Shown here: positions 34,202 to 42,540 of the stretch, piece after piece
Numbering within the stretch: the first letter of the stretch is position 1
Layout of the letters: each line of letters starts with the position of its first letter
NCBI GenBank assembly: GCA_024103175.1
Contig: JAGFJE010000565.1
Location: forward strand, 1 to 49,389
Reading direction: 5' to 3'
Origin: Phaeodactylibacter sp.
GTDB taxonomy: Bacteria; Bacteroidota; Bacteroidia; Chitinophagales; Saprospiraceae
Length of the DNA: 49,389 nt
Notes under the pieces: generated by a model
The model's input: only the letters and a program-made list of their open reading frames with translations
What the model was told of the DNA's origin: nothing
Database searches by the model: none
Program-made: the position numbers and the translations under genes

Positions 34202-35128
34202 ATGAAATTTAAGGCTTTCCTTTTCATGTTAATTATTCCACTGCTGTGGCGCTCCCTTCCGGCCCAGCCCCGCCTGCCTGCCGACAGCCTGCTGGCCCAC
34301 CTGCAGGAGCTGTCCTCCGATAAATATGAAGGGCGCCGCACCCAGGAAGCAGGGAACCTGCTGGCCGGGGAATACATCCTTCAGCGGTTCAGCAGCTTTA
34401 CACTGAAAGCCTTCGACTCCACCTACCTGCAGCCGTTCAGCTTCTACAGCCGTTGGAAAAAGCAAGGCTACAACGGCCGCAATATCATTGGCTATGTGCC
34501 GGGGACGGAATTTCCCCAACAGTACATCGTGCTCAGCGCCCATTACGACCACGTAGGCATGCGGGAGGGAGCAGTCTATAACGGGGCCGATGACAACGCC
34601 TCCGGCACAGGCGCCCTCCTGGAGATGGCCCGGTACTTCAGCCGCCACCCACCCCGGCACTCCGTGATTTTCGCCGCTTTCGACGCCGAAGAAATGGGCC
34701 TGCGCGGGGCGGATCACTTCCTGGAGGAATGCCCGGTTCTCTTAGAGAATATCCTGCTCAACATCAATATGGACATGATCAGCCGAAATGAGAACAGGGA
34801 GCTCTATGTCGTAGGCGCCGACTATACCCCCTTCCTCAGAGCCCCGGTCGAAAAACTGGCGCAGGGCTGCCCCATCAATATACGCTTCGGCCATGAACAG
34901 CCGGAGCCCTCCCGGCGAGATGACTGGACGATGGCATCCGACCACGGCAAATTCCACCAGAAAAACATTCCTTTCCTGTACTTCGGTGTGGAAGATCATG
35001 CAGACTACCACGAGCCTACAGATGACTACGAGCGCATCATGCCGGAATTTTACACACAGGCGGCGGAGTTCATCCTGGAAGCCCTGCTTTACCTGGATGC
35101 CAACTGGGAAAAATTGACGAGGAGGTAG
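34202..35128 (+). CDS. M28 family zinc metallopeptidase (short form)
   Basis: Secreted aminopeptidase-type enzyme of 308 residues with a signal peptide (LFMLIIPLLWRSLPAQ). The two-zinc site is complete by motif: HYDH (H114), GADDNASG (D130), DAEEMG (catalytic E163 with metal E164), INMDMI and DYHEPTDD. There is no PA domain and no sorting domain, so a periplasmic or soluble secreted location is likely. Substrate preference (peptides or N-terminal amino acids) cannot be specified. It is convergent with the TapB-like gene, only 7 bases apart. It is one of three M28 genes within 14 kb. Confidence 0.93.
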   Translation: MKFKAFLFMLIIPLLWRSLPAQPRLPADSLLAHLQELSSDKYEGRRTQEAGNLLAGEYILQRFSSFTLKAFDSTYLQPFSFYSRWKKQGYNGRNIIGYVPGTEFPQQYIVLSAHYDHVGMREGAVYNGADDNASGTGALLEMARYFSRHPPRHSVIFAAFDAEEMGLRGADHFLEECPVLLENILLNINMDMISRNENRELYVVGADYTPFLRAPVEKLAQGCPINIRFGHEQPEPSRRDDWTMASDHGKFHQKNIPFLYFGVEDHADYHEPTDDYERIMPEFYTQAAEFILEALLYLDANWEKLTRR

Positions 35129-35135
35129 GCGTATC

Positions 35136-35822
35136 TTACTTCTCAAAGGCCGTCAGCAACATATACCCCTCCAGGTTGCCTTTCTTATCGTAGGTTTCCG
35201 AACGGACAACCCCCACCCCTTCGGCGTAGTATTCCACCGAAGAGAAGGATTTCCCCAGCATCATTTTCACATCGGTCGTCTGGGTGAGTTTGTAGCAGTC
35301 GAAAGTGCCGGCGGGCGTAGTTATGGTTTCCTGCCCCACGACTTTCCTGTCGGTGATATCGACCGTCATATTGACGATATTGATGCCGCCGGCGCCGGCC
35401 CTGATGTTGGTGCTGGCGTCGGGCAGTTCCTGCCCCACTTTCAGTTGCTTCGGTATGGACAGTTCCTCCCCTTCTATGGTTACTTCCATATTGGAGAAAG
35501 ACTGCTGCATGGCCGGGTTGAGCATGGCGCTGGCGTCCATTTTGATGACCCCGTCCTCGCAGCGCACCCGGTATTCTCCGGAAAACTGTTCCTTGTCCTT
35601 TTTATCGAATACCGTATTGGCAATGACAACTTCTACTCCGTTAGGCAGTTGTTTAACGGCTTTAACGGAGCTTTCCGTCCGGCTTTCCATTTTGTCTTTC
35701 TTATCGAAATAAGTATACTCCATGCGGACGCTCTCTTTAAAGGGATAGAACATGGAGCAATCCGATTGAGCGAAGAGGGCGGCGCCCCAGGCCAGGAAGA
35801 ATAAGACCAAGCTGTTTTTCAT
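35136..35822 (-). CDS. TapB/DUF3108-like exported protein
   Basis: The ATG at 35822 yields 228 residues with signal peptide MKNSLVLFFLAWGAALFAQ. The mature part resembles the TapB/DUF3108-like group: FYPFKESVRMEYTYFDKKDKME near the start, a middle with strands, and the characteristic TTPAGTFDCYKLTQ and EYYAEGVGVVRSETYDKKGN blocks near the end. Family members are periplasmic beta-rich proteins of unknown role. Longer in-frame starts add a hydrophilic leader before the signal and are not preferred. It is divergent from the long M28 gene across 174 bases. Confidence 0.78.
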   Translation of the reverse strand: MKNSLVLFFLAWGAALFAQSDCSMFYPFKESVRMEYTYFDKKDKMESRTESSVKAVKQLPNGVEVVIANTVFDKKDKEQFSGEYRVRCEDGVIKMDASAMLNPAMQQSFSNMEVTIEGEELSIPKQLKVGQELPDASTNIRAGAGGINIVNMTVDITDRKVVGQETITTPAGTFDCYKLTQTTDVKMMLGKSFSSVEYYAEGVGVVRSETYDKKGNLEGYMLLTAFEK

Positions 35823-35892
35823 TTTCAATGTATGTTTGTATATGCCCGTTAACCTATTTTCGGGCGGCAAAATTGCCCGTTCAACCTGAAGA

Positions 35893-35955
35893 GTAGGAAA
35901 TTATTTGGTTTCCACAAAGCAAAATAATTAATTTTCTGTTAAGATAAACCGCAGG
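35893..35955 (+). promoter_or_regulatory. Possible promoter of the long M28 gene
   Basis: A TTTG near 35904 and a TAATTTTC near 35929 are about 21 bases apart. The second differs from TAnnTTTG at the last position. A self-complementary T-run/A-run (CTTTTTTTAAAAAAAG) lies in the leader near 35967. Confidence 0.3.
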
Positions 35956-35996
35956 CCAGCGGCCGCTTTTTTTAAAAAAAGTTAAAACCGATAACC

Positions 35997-37742
35997 ATGA
36001 AGCAGGCCTACTTGCTCTTATGGGCTTTCCTTGCCGGATGTTCCTGCCCGGCGATCGCCCAGCAAAACATAACGGTAACCAATCCGGAGGTGGATCAGAT
36101 CCTCAAGGGCAACTTCACTCCGGAAGCTTACCTTCCATCCATGATCATCAACCACCCCGAAGACATCACCGACGGCATCCTGGCGGATGTCTCTCCCGAC
36201 TCCCTCAAGCAATACCTGCTCACCCTGGCCGCTTTCGGGAACCGCAATACGGGCTCTGACACCAGCAGCGCCACTTTCGGCATGGGGGCCGCCCGCCGCT
36301 GGGCTTACATCAAGCTGGAAGCCTTCAGCGCCCGCCAGGAAAACCGCCTGCGGGTATCCTATCTGCAGTTTGACCAGGACATCTGCGGGATGGGACGGCA
36401 CCGCAACGTCTTTGCCGTGCTCCCCGGTATTGGCCCGCACCGCAACGAGCTTGTATTCGTGGAAGGCCATATGGACAGCCGCTGTGAGGACGTATGCGAT
36501 ACCGAATGTTTGGCCCACGGCATGGAAGACAACGGCAGCGGCACCGCCCTGGTGCTCGAACTGGCAAGGGTGATGAGCCGCTTTGCTTTCGACCGAACCC
36601 TGGTTTTCCTCATCACCACCGGAGAAGAACAGGGCCTGTACGGAGCGGATGCCTTCGCCCTGTATTGTGAGAATAATCAGCTCCCGGTGCGCTCCGTTTA
36701 CAACAACGATATCGTAGGCGGCATCATCTGCGGGCAGACCGCCTCCCCGCCCGGCTGTCCGGGCCTCAACCAGATCGACAGCATCAACGTGCGCCTCTAC
36801 TCCGGCGGCGCCGGGCGCCTCCTGGCCCGCTTCGCCCACCTCGAATACCAGGAAGAACTACTGCCCAAAATGCCCGTCCCCACCGTGCTCAACATCATGA
36901 GCCGGGAAGACCGGGTGGGCCGCGGCGGCGACCACATCCCCTTCCGCCAACGGGGGTTCCCCGCCCTGCGCTTTACCTCCGCCAATGAACACGGCGACGG
37001 CAACCCCGGCCAGGCCAACTACGAAGACCGCCAGCATACCAGGGAGGACGTCCTCGGCCTGGATACGGATGGAGACAGCGTGATCGACAGCTTCTTTGTC
37101 GACTTCAATTACCTGGCCCGCAATGCCATTATCAATGGCAGTTCGATGGCCATGAGCGCCCTGGGACCCCCGTCGCCTCTTGACTTCAGTGTCGAAAGGG
37201 TGGATAATGGCCTTCGCTATGAAATTGCCGATGCCGCCGAAAATGCCGTGTACCGGATCGGCGCCCGCACCAGCACCAATATATACTTCGACACCCTGGT
37301 GTATGTCACCAAAAAAGTAGACACCATTTACTTCCTCGAGCCCAGCACCCTTTACTACCTCACCGCCGCTGTGGTAGACAGCAACGACATCGAAAGCCAT
37401 TTCACCAATGAGGTGTTCAGTTTTTTCACTACCGGACTGGAAGAACAGCCTTACCTCTCGGGAGACGGGATCACGCTGCTGCAAAACCGCCCCAACCCCT
37501 TCGATGAGGCCACTACCATTTCGGTGCTGGTGGAGCGGCCGGTGCGGTACGAACAGGCATTCATCCGCGTCGCCGACACCCAGGGCAGAGAACTGGCCCG
37601 CTACCCGATAGACTTGAAACCCGGGATGATCGACATTTTGTACGGATACGAAAAACACAACTATCAGCGGGGAACGTATTACTACAGCCTCATCATTGAC
37701 GGCCGGGTGTACGATACCAAGGCCATGGTTTATGCCTATTGA
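35997..37742 (+). CDS. M28 family metallopeptidase with T9SS sorting domain
   Basis: A 581-residue peptidase exported through Sec and then the type IX system. The signal peptide ends near PAIAQ. Zinc-site motifs are EGHMDSR (H158), MEDNGSG (D178) and TTGEEQGL (E210/E211), then NDIVGG and GGDHIPF; they are full but more divergent than in the other two copies. A fibronectin-like segment (about 400-470) and a C-terminal sorting domain (LLQNRPNPFDEATTIS, ending with DTKAMVYAY) follow. The stop codon overlaps a small frame that is the remnant of a serine hydrolase. Surface proteolysis for nutrient supply is the likely role. Confidence 0.9.
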   Translation: MKQAYLLLWAFLAGCSCPAIAQQNITVTNPEVDQILKGNFTPEAYLPSMIINHPEDITDGILADVSPDSLKQYLLTLAAFGNRNTGSDTSSATFGMGAARRWAYIKLEAFSARQENRLRVSYLQFDQDICGMGRHRNVFAVLPGIGPHRNELVFVEGHMDSRCEDVCDTECLAHGMEDNGSGTALVLELARVMSRFAFDRTLVFLITTGEEQGLYGADAFALYCENNQLPVRSVYNNDIVGGIICGQTASPPGCPGLNQIDSINVRLYSGGAGRLLARFAHLEYQEELLPKMPVPTVLNIMSREDRVGRGGDHIPFRQRGFPALRFTSANEHGDGNPGQANYEDRQHTREDVLGLDTDGDSVIDSFFVDFNYLARNAIINGSSMAMSALGPPSPLDFSVERVDNGLRYEIADAAENAVYRIGARTSTNIYFDTLVYVTKKVDTIYFLEPSTLYYLTAAVVDSNDIESHFTNEVFSFFTTGLEEQPYLSGDGITLLQNRPNPFDEATTISVLVERPVRYEQAFIRVADTQGRELARYPIDLKPGMIDILYGYEKHNYQRGTYYYSLIIDGRVYDTKAMVYAY

Positions 37743-37953
37743 TATAAATCACCTCCAATATTGCGCGCCGGACGAATTCGGCCTGGGCCACCGCGGGCGC
37801 GGCCTGGCCTACTTTGCCGACGCCTATTATTTTCCCAACCAGGACATCACCCTGGCCTACCTGGTGAATTACGGCGCCGATGCTAAGAGTGAGCTGAAAC
37901 CGGTTTTTCTGGAATTCAGGAACAAAGTGGTTAACCTTATCATGCAGAAGTGA
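37732..37953 (+). pseudogene. C-terminal remnant of a serine hydrolase (beta-lactamase family)
   Basis: The frame reads GLGHRGRGLAYFADAYYFPN, then QDITLAYLVNYGADAKSELK and a helical end VFLEFRNKVVNLIMQK. This corresponds to the last ~60 residues of class C beta-lactamase-like serine hydrolases (Gly-His-Gly near the active site, FPxQDIT, LVNYG). The N-terminal ~300 residues with the SxxK and YxN motifs are absent. The only ATG in frame (37732) lies inside the end of the M28 gene. The most economical reading is a truncated gene left by a deletion that joined it to the M28 gene. Confidence 0.7.
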
Positions 37954-38057
37954 CATCCGGTTATCGCTTTCCCTTCCTGCCACAATTGTCTCAGCGGGAA
38001 CAATTCCACAACTTTGGAGGCAACTTGCAAAGGGTAAACCGGGTTAAAGGAAGTATA

Positions 38058-38807
38058 ATGCTTAAAAAAATGCGAATGATCCATTCTCTCTTCCTTCTCT
38101 TTGCCTTTGGCGTGTTCACTTCGTACACGCAACCTGCAACAGAAGCCCCGGCGCCGCCCAGCCATCAGGCCTGGGATGCCCTGCTCCGGAAGCATGTCTC
38201 TTCCTCCGGCAAAGTTGATTACAAGGGTTTTCTGGCCGATAAGGGCAAACTGCAGGCCTACCTCGACGAACTGGCGGCCAGCCCACCCGGCAAAAGCTGG
38301 AACCGCAACGAACAGCTGGCCTACTGGATCAATGCCTACAACGCTTTCACCATCAAGCTGATCCTTGATCATTACCCCGTTTCCAGCATCACGAAGATAC
38401 ACGGCGGTAAGCCCTGGGACGTGAAATGGATCAAACTGGGAGACAAAAGCTACTCGCTTAACAATATTGAAAATGATATCATCCGGCCTCAGTTCCAGGA
38501 GCCCCGTATCCACTTCGCCGTCAACTGCGCCGCCCGCTCCTGCCCTCCCCTGCTCAGTAGCGCCTTCACCGCCGACAACCTCAATGAATACCTGGAACAA
38601 CAGGCACGCAGCTTCATCAACAACCCTCGGTACAACGAGATCCGCCCAGAAGCCGTAAAGATCTCGAAGATCTTCGAGTGGTATGCCGGCGATTTCGGAA
38701 GCATCATCGATTACCTCAACCTGTATTCGGAAACCCGAATAAAAGAAACGGCCAGTGTGCAGTATAAGGAATATGACTGGGGGTTGAATGAAGGAATGAA
38801 GGAATGA
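38058..38807 (+). CDS. DUF547 domain protein
   Basis: The ATG at 38058 gives 249 residues with a signal peptide (MIHSLFLLFAFGVFTSYTQ). The DUF547 core is clear: SGKVDYKGFLADKGKLQAYL, NEQLAYWINAYNAFTIKLIL, HFAVNCAARSCPPLLSSAF and KISKIFEWYAGDFGS. The family is widespread, exported, with a papain-like or transglutaminase-like relation suggested by the Cys-containing motif; activity is unknown. An upstream in-frame ATG (37950) lies within the serine hydrolase remnant and is rejected. The last six or seven residues (NEGMKE) and the stop are encoded by the GGAATGAA array that begins at 38785, so the natural C-terminus has probably been replaced. Confidence 0.88.
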   Translation: MLKKMRMIHSLFLLFAFGVFTSYTQPATEAPAPPSHQAWDALLRKHVSSSGKVDYKGFLADKGKLQAYLDELAASPPGKSWNRNEQLAYWINAYNAFTIKLILDHYPVSSITKIHGGKPWDVKWIKLGDKSYSLNNIENDIIRPQFQEPRIHFAVNCAARSCPPLLSSAFTADNLNEYLEQQARSFINNPRYNEIRPEAVKISKIFEWYAGDFGSIIDYLNLYSETRIKETASVQYKEYDWGLNEGMKE

Positions 38808-38864
38808 GGGAAGGAATGAATGAATGAAGGAAGGAATGAAGGAATGAAGGAATGAGGGAATGAT
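38785..38864. repeat. GGAATGAA octamer array, with variants
   Basis: About ten units of period 8, with GGGAATGA and GAATGAAT variants. It overlaps the 3' end of the DUF547 gene and stops 54 bases before the Omp28-like start codon. Confidence 0.9.
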
Positions 38865-38917
38865 TTCCTCCGGCAGATATTTTTATCTTGCAAACAGAAC
38901 GTGCAAATCTGCCTGAA

Positions 38918-40000
38918 ATGAAAAGAACGATACTGATTGTGTGTCTCCTGGCGGGGCCGCTGCTTCAATCCAATGCCCAGCAAAAGCGGGTGCTGCTGGA
39001 AAAATACACCTCGGCATTTTGCGGCGCCTGCCCCAACGCTCACCTTATCGCCGAAGAACTGGCGGCTGCCTATCCGGAGCTGATACTGGCTTTCCACCAT
39101 TCCTCCGTCGATGGGATGGCGAACCCTTACAGCACGGAATGGCGTGACGGCTTCGGCGTCCCGGGTACGGCCATGGGCATGGTTAACCGCAGCGGGCCCA
39201 CCGCCAATCAGATCGCTACCCTCGCCCCGAACTGGGAGGACAGGATACTGGAACAGCTCCATGAACCGGCTTATGTAGAGCTAGGCATGGAAGGCTCTTA
39301 TAACCCGTCTACCCGTGAACTTTCCATAGAGGTGTCCGGCGCCTTCACTCAGCGCCCGCCCGCCGGCGAACTGCGGCTCAACCTGATGATCACCGAGGAT
39401 TCCGTCATCCACGCCGGCTTTGGTTTCGACCAGAGCAATTATTTCAACGACGTTGAGGGCCATCCGTTGTACGGGCTGGGGCAGCCCATTTATTTTTACC
39501 CCCACCACCATGTCGTCCGCGAAATTGTGGACGGCGCCTGGGGCACGGCCGGCGTATTTCCCGGTATTCCCGAGCCGGGACAGGCCTATAGCCGGCACTA
39601 CGACTATTTCGTGCCCTGGGCCTGGGATCAGGAAAAAGTAAACCTCGTCGTTTTCGTTTCTCTCTTCAGCGCCGATGATCTCATGGAACGGCAGGTGCTG
39701 AACGTTATACAACAGCCTCTTTGCAGCCTGGTGGCCACTGCTGTGGATGAGCCGGAAGACGCCAACCCGGACTTTCGGGTATTCCCCAACCCGGCAGCCG
39801 GCAAATTGCAGGTGGAGCTGCCATCAAACACAAGCTGGCTGAGGCTGTGCACCCTCGCCGGCAAAACAGTATATTCTGCAACAGCCCTGCCCGGCAGACA
39901 AGAGATCGATGTTTCCGGACTGGCAGCCGGGCTGTACCTGGTACGTGTCCATACAGATTCCGGTATTTCGGTTAAAAAGATAATTATTCACCCCTTCTGA
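38918..40000 (+). CDS. Omp28-related thioredoxin-fold protein with T9SS sorting domain
   Basis: A 360-residue exported protein. The signal peptide (MKRTILIVCLLAGPLLQSNAQ) precedes VLLEKYTSAFCGACPNAHLIAEEL, the start of the Omp28 domain with a thioredoxin-like CxxC. A beta-rich domain with YFYPHHHVVREIVDGAWGT follows. The C-terminal 75 residues are a type IX sorting domain (FRVFPNPAAGKLQVELP, GLAAGLYLVRVHTDSG). Surface or secreted location is expected; a disulfide-exchange role is possible but unproven. The stop overlaps the ATG of the methyltransferase gene by one base (TGATG), so the two are translationally coupled, an odd partner for a secreted protein. Confidence 0.87.
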   Translation: MKRTILIVCLLAGPLLQSNAQQKRVLLEKYTSAFCGACPNAHLIAEELAAAYPELILAFHHSSVDGMANPYSTEWRDGFGVPGTAMGMVNRSGPTANQIATLAPNWEDRILEQLHEPAYVELGMEGSYNPSTRELSIEVSGAFTQRPPAGELRLNLMITEDSVIHAGFGFDQSNYFNDVEGHPLYGLGQPIYFYPHHHVVREIVDGAWGTAGVFPGIPEPGQAYSRHYDYFVPWAWDQEKVNLVVFVSLFSADDLMERQVLNVIQQPLCSLVATAVDEPEDANPDFRVFPNPAAGKLQVELPSNTSWLRLCTLAGKTVYSATALPGRQEIDVSGLAAGLYLVRVHTDSGISVKKIIIHPF

Positions 40001-41364
40001 TGCAGCTACCTGAAGGTTTTTCCGAACAGATGCAGGCCCAACTGGGTGGTGAGTGGCCTGCTTTCCTCGAAGCGCTGAACGCTCCTCCCCCGGTGAGTAT
40101 TCGCATTAATCCTTATAAGGCGCTTCCATTAGGAGAAAATTTTGACGGAGTAAAATGGAATTCTGACGGATTCTATCTTCCGAAACGGCCTGTCTTTACG
40201 CTTGACCCTACTTTTCACGCCGGCGCCTATTACGTACAGGAAGCCTCTTCGATGTTTGTCGGAGAGGCTGTCCGCCAGTTGGTTTCCCATCAGGCGCCGT
40301 TGCGGGTTCTGGACCTGTGCGCCGCTCCCGGGGGGAAGAGCACCCTGCTGTTGTCCAGCCTGCCGCCCAACAGCCTGGTGCTGGCAAATGAGGTGATCCG
40401 TTCGCGGTATCAATCGCTGCGGCACAACCTGGCCAAATGGGGCTACCCCAACGCCTGCAGCAGTATGCACGACAGCCGGGATTTCGGTACGCTGGAAGGG
40501 TTTTTCGGGCTCATCCTGGTGGATGCGCCCTGCTCGGGAGAGGGTTTGTTCCGGAAAAATCCGGCAGCTACCGGCGAGTGGTCGGTTGCTAATGTGCAGC
40601 TCTGTGCCGGCAGGCAGAAGCGCATCCTGGCTGATGCGGCCAGGTTGCTGGCTCCGGGCGGTATTCTGCTTTTCTGCACCTGTACGTACAACCGGCAGGA
40701 AAATGAAGGCAATGCTGCCTGGCTGGCAGACACCTTCGGGCTCGAACCGGAGCCGCTGGGCCTGAAGGCGGGCTGGGGCATCGCCAGCGCCGGCCTGGGG
40801 TATCAGTTCTATCCGCACCGCGTACGAGGAGAGGGTTTTTACCTGGCGGCATTCCGGAAAAACGGAGGGGCATTCTACAAAGGGCCCAGGCTGAGAGCAC
40901 TGGTTCCAGAGGGGTATCAGCCGCTGCCCGCCAAACTCAGAAAGGAAATGGAACAATGGGTAGATATGCCCGGTCAGCTGGAATTTTTCCAGGATGCCGG
41001 CGGTAACGTCATTGCCTTCCCCAGCGAACTCCGGGAACCGGCAGCCCAGCTCAGCCATGCCCTGAGCCGTTTCCAGGCCGGCGCCGAGCTGGGGCAGTTC
41101 AAAAGAAACGGATTTGTCCCCGAGCCCGCCCTGGCGCTCAGCATCCTGGCGGCAAATAACATTCCCAGGGTGGAGCTTGAACGGGAGGCCGCGCTGCTGT
41201 ACCTGAAAAAGGAGCCGTTCGTTACGAAGGAAATACCTGATGGCTGGGCGATGGTGACGCATCAGGGCCTGGGCCTGGGGTGGATAAAGGGCCTTAAAAA
41301 CCGGATAAACAATTACTTTCCGAAGGAATGGCGCATCCGTATGGAGGTAAAGGATATTGGCTGA
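40000..41364 (+). CDS. rRNA cytosine-C5 methyltransferase (RsmF/NOL1-NOP2 family)
   Basis: SAM-dependent m5C methyltransferase acting on rRNA (RsmB/RsmF group). Residues 1-90 are the N-terminal helper domain. SAM-binding motif I is VLDLCAAPGGKSTLLLSSLP. Motif IV is DAPCSGEGLFRKNP (C178, the release cysteine) and motif VI is CTCTYNRQENE (C228, the nucleophile). The C-terminal third (about 290-454) is the PUA-like extension found in the longer RsmF-like proteins. The precise target base is not determinable by eye. It starts inside the stop codon of the Omp28-like gene. Confidence 0.93.
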   Translation: MQLPEGFSEQMQAQLGGEWPAFLEALNAPPPVSIRINPYKALPLGENFDGVKWNSDGFYLPKRPVFTLDPTFHAGAYYVQEASSMFVGEAVRQLVSHQAPLRVLDLCAAPGGKSTLLLSSLPPNSLVLANEVIRSRYQSLRHNLAKWGYPNACSSMHDSRDFGTLEGFFGLILVDAPCSGEGLFRKNPAATGEWSVANVQLCAGRQKRILADAARLLAPGGILLFCTCTYNRQENEGNAAWLADTFGLEPEPLGLKAGWGIASAGLGYQFYPHRVRGEGFYLAAFRKNGGAFYKGPRLRALVPEGYQPLPAKLRKEMEQWVDMPGQLEFFQDAGGNVIAFPSELREPAAQLSHALSRFQAGAELGQFKRNGFVPEPALALSILAANNIPRVELEREAALLYLKKEPFVTKEIPDGWAMVTHQGLGLGWIKGLKNRINNYFPKEWRIRMEVKDIG

Positions 41365-41665
41365 GCAGCAATGGCCAAACGCACCCGCACTCAAGTGGGA
41401 GATGAGGGCAGTGCAGGGCTACTTCTGCCGTTGTCTTATTACGGGCCGCCTGTCCGAAAGGTGTACCAGGAGTTGTGAAATAAGGTAAGATATGGTACAC
41501 TGATCTATTCGGATAAATTAAGGTATTTTAGGATCGTAAAACATAGAAATGATGATCCTATCGAATCTTAATCAATCTTAATAAATCAGTGTACTATCAG
41601 CCCAAGAGGCATTTTGCGCATCCCCCCGATTCCAAATTGCATTTACAGAAAGTGGTGCGGCCGGC
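41365..41665. other. Convergent intergenic region with palindromic element
   Basis: Between the methyltransferase and Crp/Fnr stop codons. The only notable content is the 100-bp palindrome at 41495-41594; no gene is seen. Confidence 0.6.
41495..41594. repeat. 100-bp imperfect palindrome with 10-bp terminal inverted repeats
   Basis: GTACACTGAT (41495-41504) and ATCAGTGTAC (41585-41594) are perfect ends. The next 31 bases on each side align without gaps, sharing TATT, GAT, ATTAAG and a perfect inner TAGGATC/GATCCTA. It is AT-rich, in contrast to its surroundings. It is either a mobile palindrome or a bidirectional terminator. Confidence 0.7.
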
Positions 41666-42346
41666 CTATTCGAGTTTAGCCATATCCCGCACCAGGATCT
41701 TGCCGCGGTTGAAATAGATCAGGTCAGATTTTTTCAGTTCATTCAGCACCAGGGTCACGGTTTGGCGGGAGGTGCAGGTAATGTTTGCAATATCCTGGTG
41801 GGTGAGGGAGTGTTTTAGCAACATTTCATAGCCCACCCTGCGGCCCCGCTTGCTTACCGAATCTTTAATGAACTCGATGATCCGGGTGCGGGCATCCTTA
41901 AAGATCAGGGATTCCAGCTTACTTTCGGCTTTCATGAGGCGGCCGCCAAAGAGGTTCATGATGTAATTGCAGAGGTCGAAATTATTACGCATCAGTTTTT
42001 TGAGGTCTTCCACCTTCAACTGATAGAGATGAACGTCTTCTTTAAGCGCCTGGGCAAAATCCGTGCGTTCTTTTTCACCGATCAGCCCCAGTTCGCCAAA
42101 CATAGCGGTGGGGTGGATCAGGGATTTGATGATTTCCTTCCCGTCGCTGGAGTGCGTCCCGATCTTCACGGTGCCTTTGGCCAGGAAATAAATGTAATCC
42201 GAAGAATCTCCGGGCATGTAAATGAAACTGTACTTGGGTTTGACTTTAAACTCCATCATATCGGCCAGGCGGGCCTTTTCTTCCTCCGGGAGCATGTCGA
42301 AGAGCGGAAAGAGGCCGATAAATGAGGTTTTTGCTTCAGCATTCAT
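41666..42346 (-). CDS. Crp/Fnr family transcriptional regulator
   Basis: A 226-residue activator/repressor. Residues about 10-130 form a cyclic-nucleotide-binding-like beta-roll (FIYMPGDSSDYIYFLAKGTV, AMFGELGLIGEKERTDFAQA), a long dimerisation helix follows, and a helix-turn-helix comes near 175-220 (SLTHQDIANITCTSRQTVTL). There are no N-terminal Fnr-type iron-sulfur cysteines, so it is of the Crp-like rather than oxygen-sensing type; the effector is unknown. A 10-bp palindrome ATAACGTTAT overlaps its start codon (42345-42354). It is monocistronic and could regulate any of the neighbouring envelope genes. Confidence 0.92.
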   Translation of the reverse strand: MNAEAKTSFIGLFPLFDMLPEEEKARLADMMEFKVKPKYSFIYMPGDSSDYIYFLAKGTVKIGTHSSDGKEIIKSLIHPTAMFGELGLIGEKERTDFAQALKEDVHLYQLKVEDLKKLMRNNFDLCNYIMNLFGGRLMKAESKLESLIFKDARTRIIEFIKDSVSKRGRRVGYEMLLKHSLTHQDIANITCTSRQTVTLVLNELKKSDLIYFNRGKILVRDMAKLE

Positions 42347-42540
42347 AACGTTATATTTTTATGATATGTAGAGAGGGCTTTTGTGCCACTTACAAAACAT
42401 TTGCCCTCGGGGCTGGTGTCGCCCATTTTGTTTTGCGTATATACCATAGGAGACACTAATCATTGCCCCTTCCCCTATCTAAAAAATGTTTTTTTCAGGC
42501 GAGGTTCATTTTAGGGCCCGGATCAGAGGTGTTTTCCGGG

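Noticed and set aside
37950..38057. Upstream start for the DUF547 protein
   Set aside because: The extension overlaps the serine hydrolase remnant and precedes a proper signal peptide at 38058.
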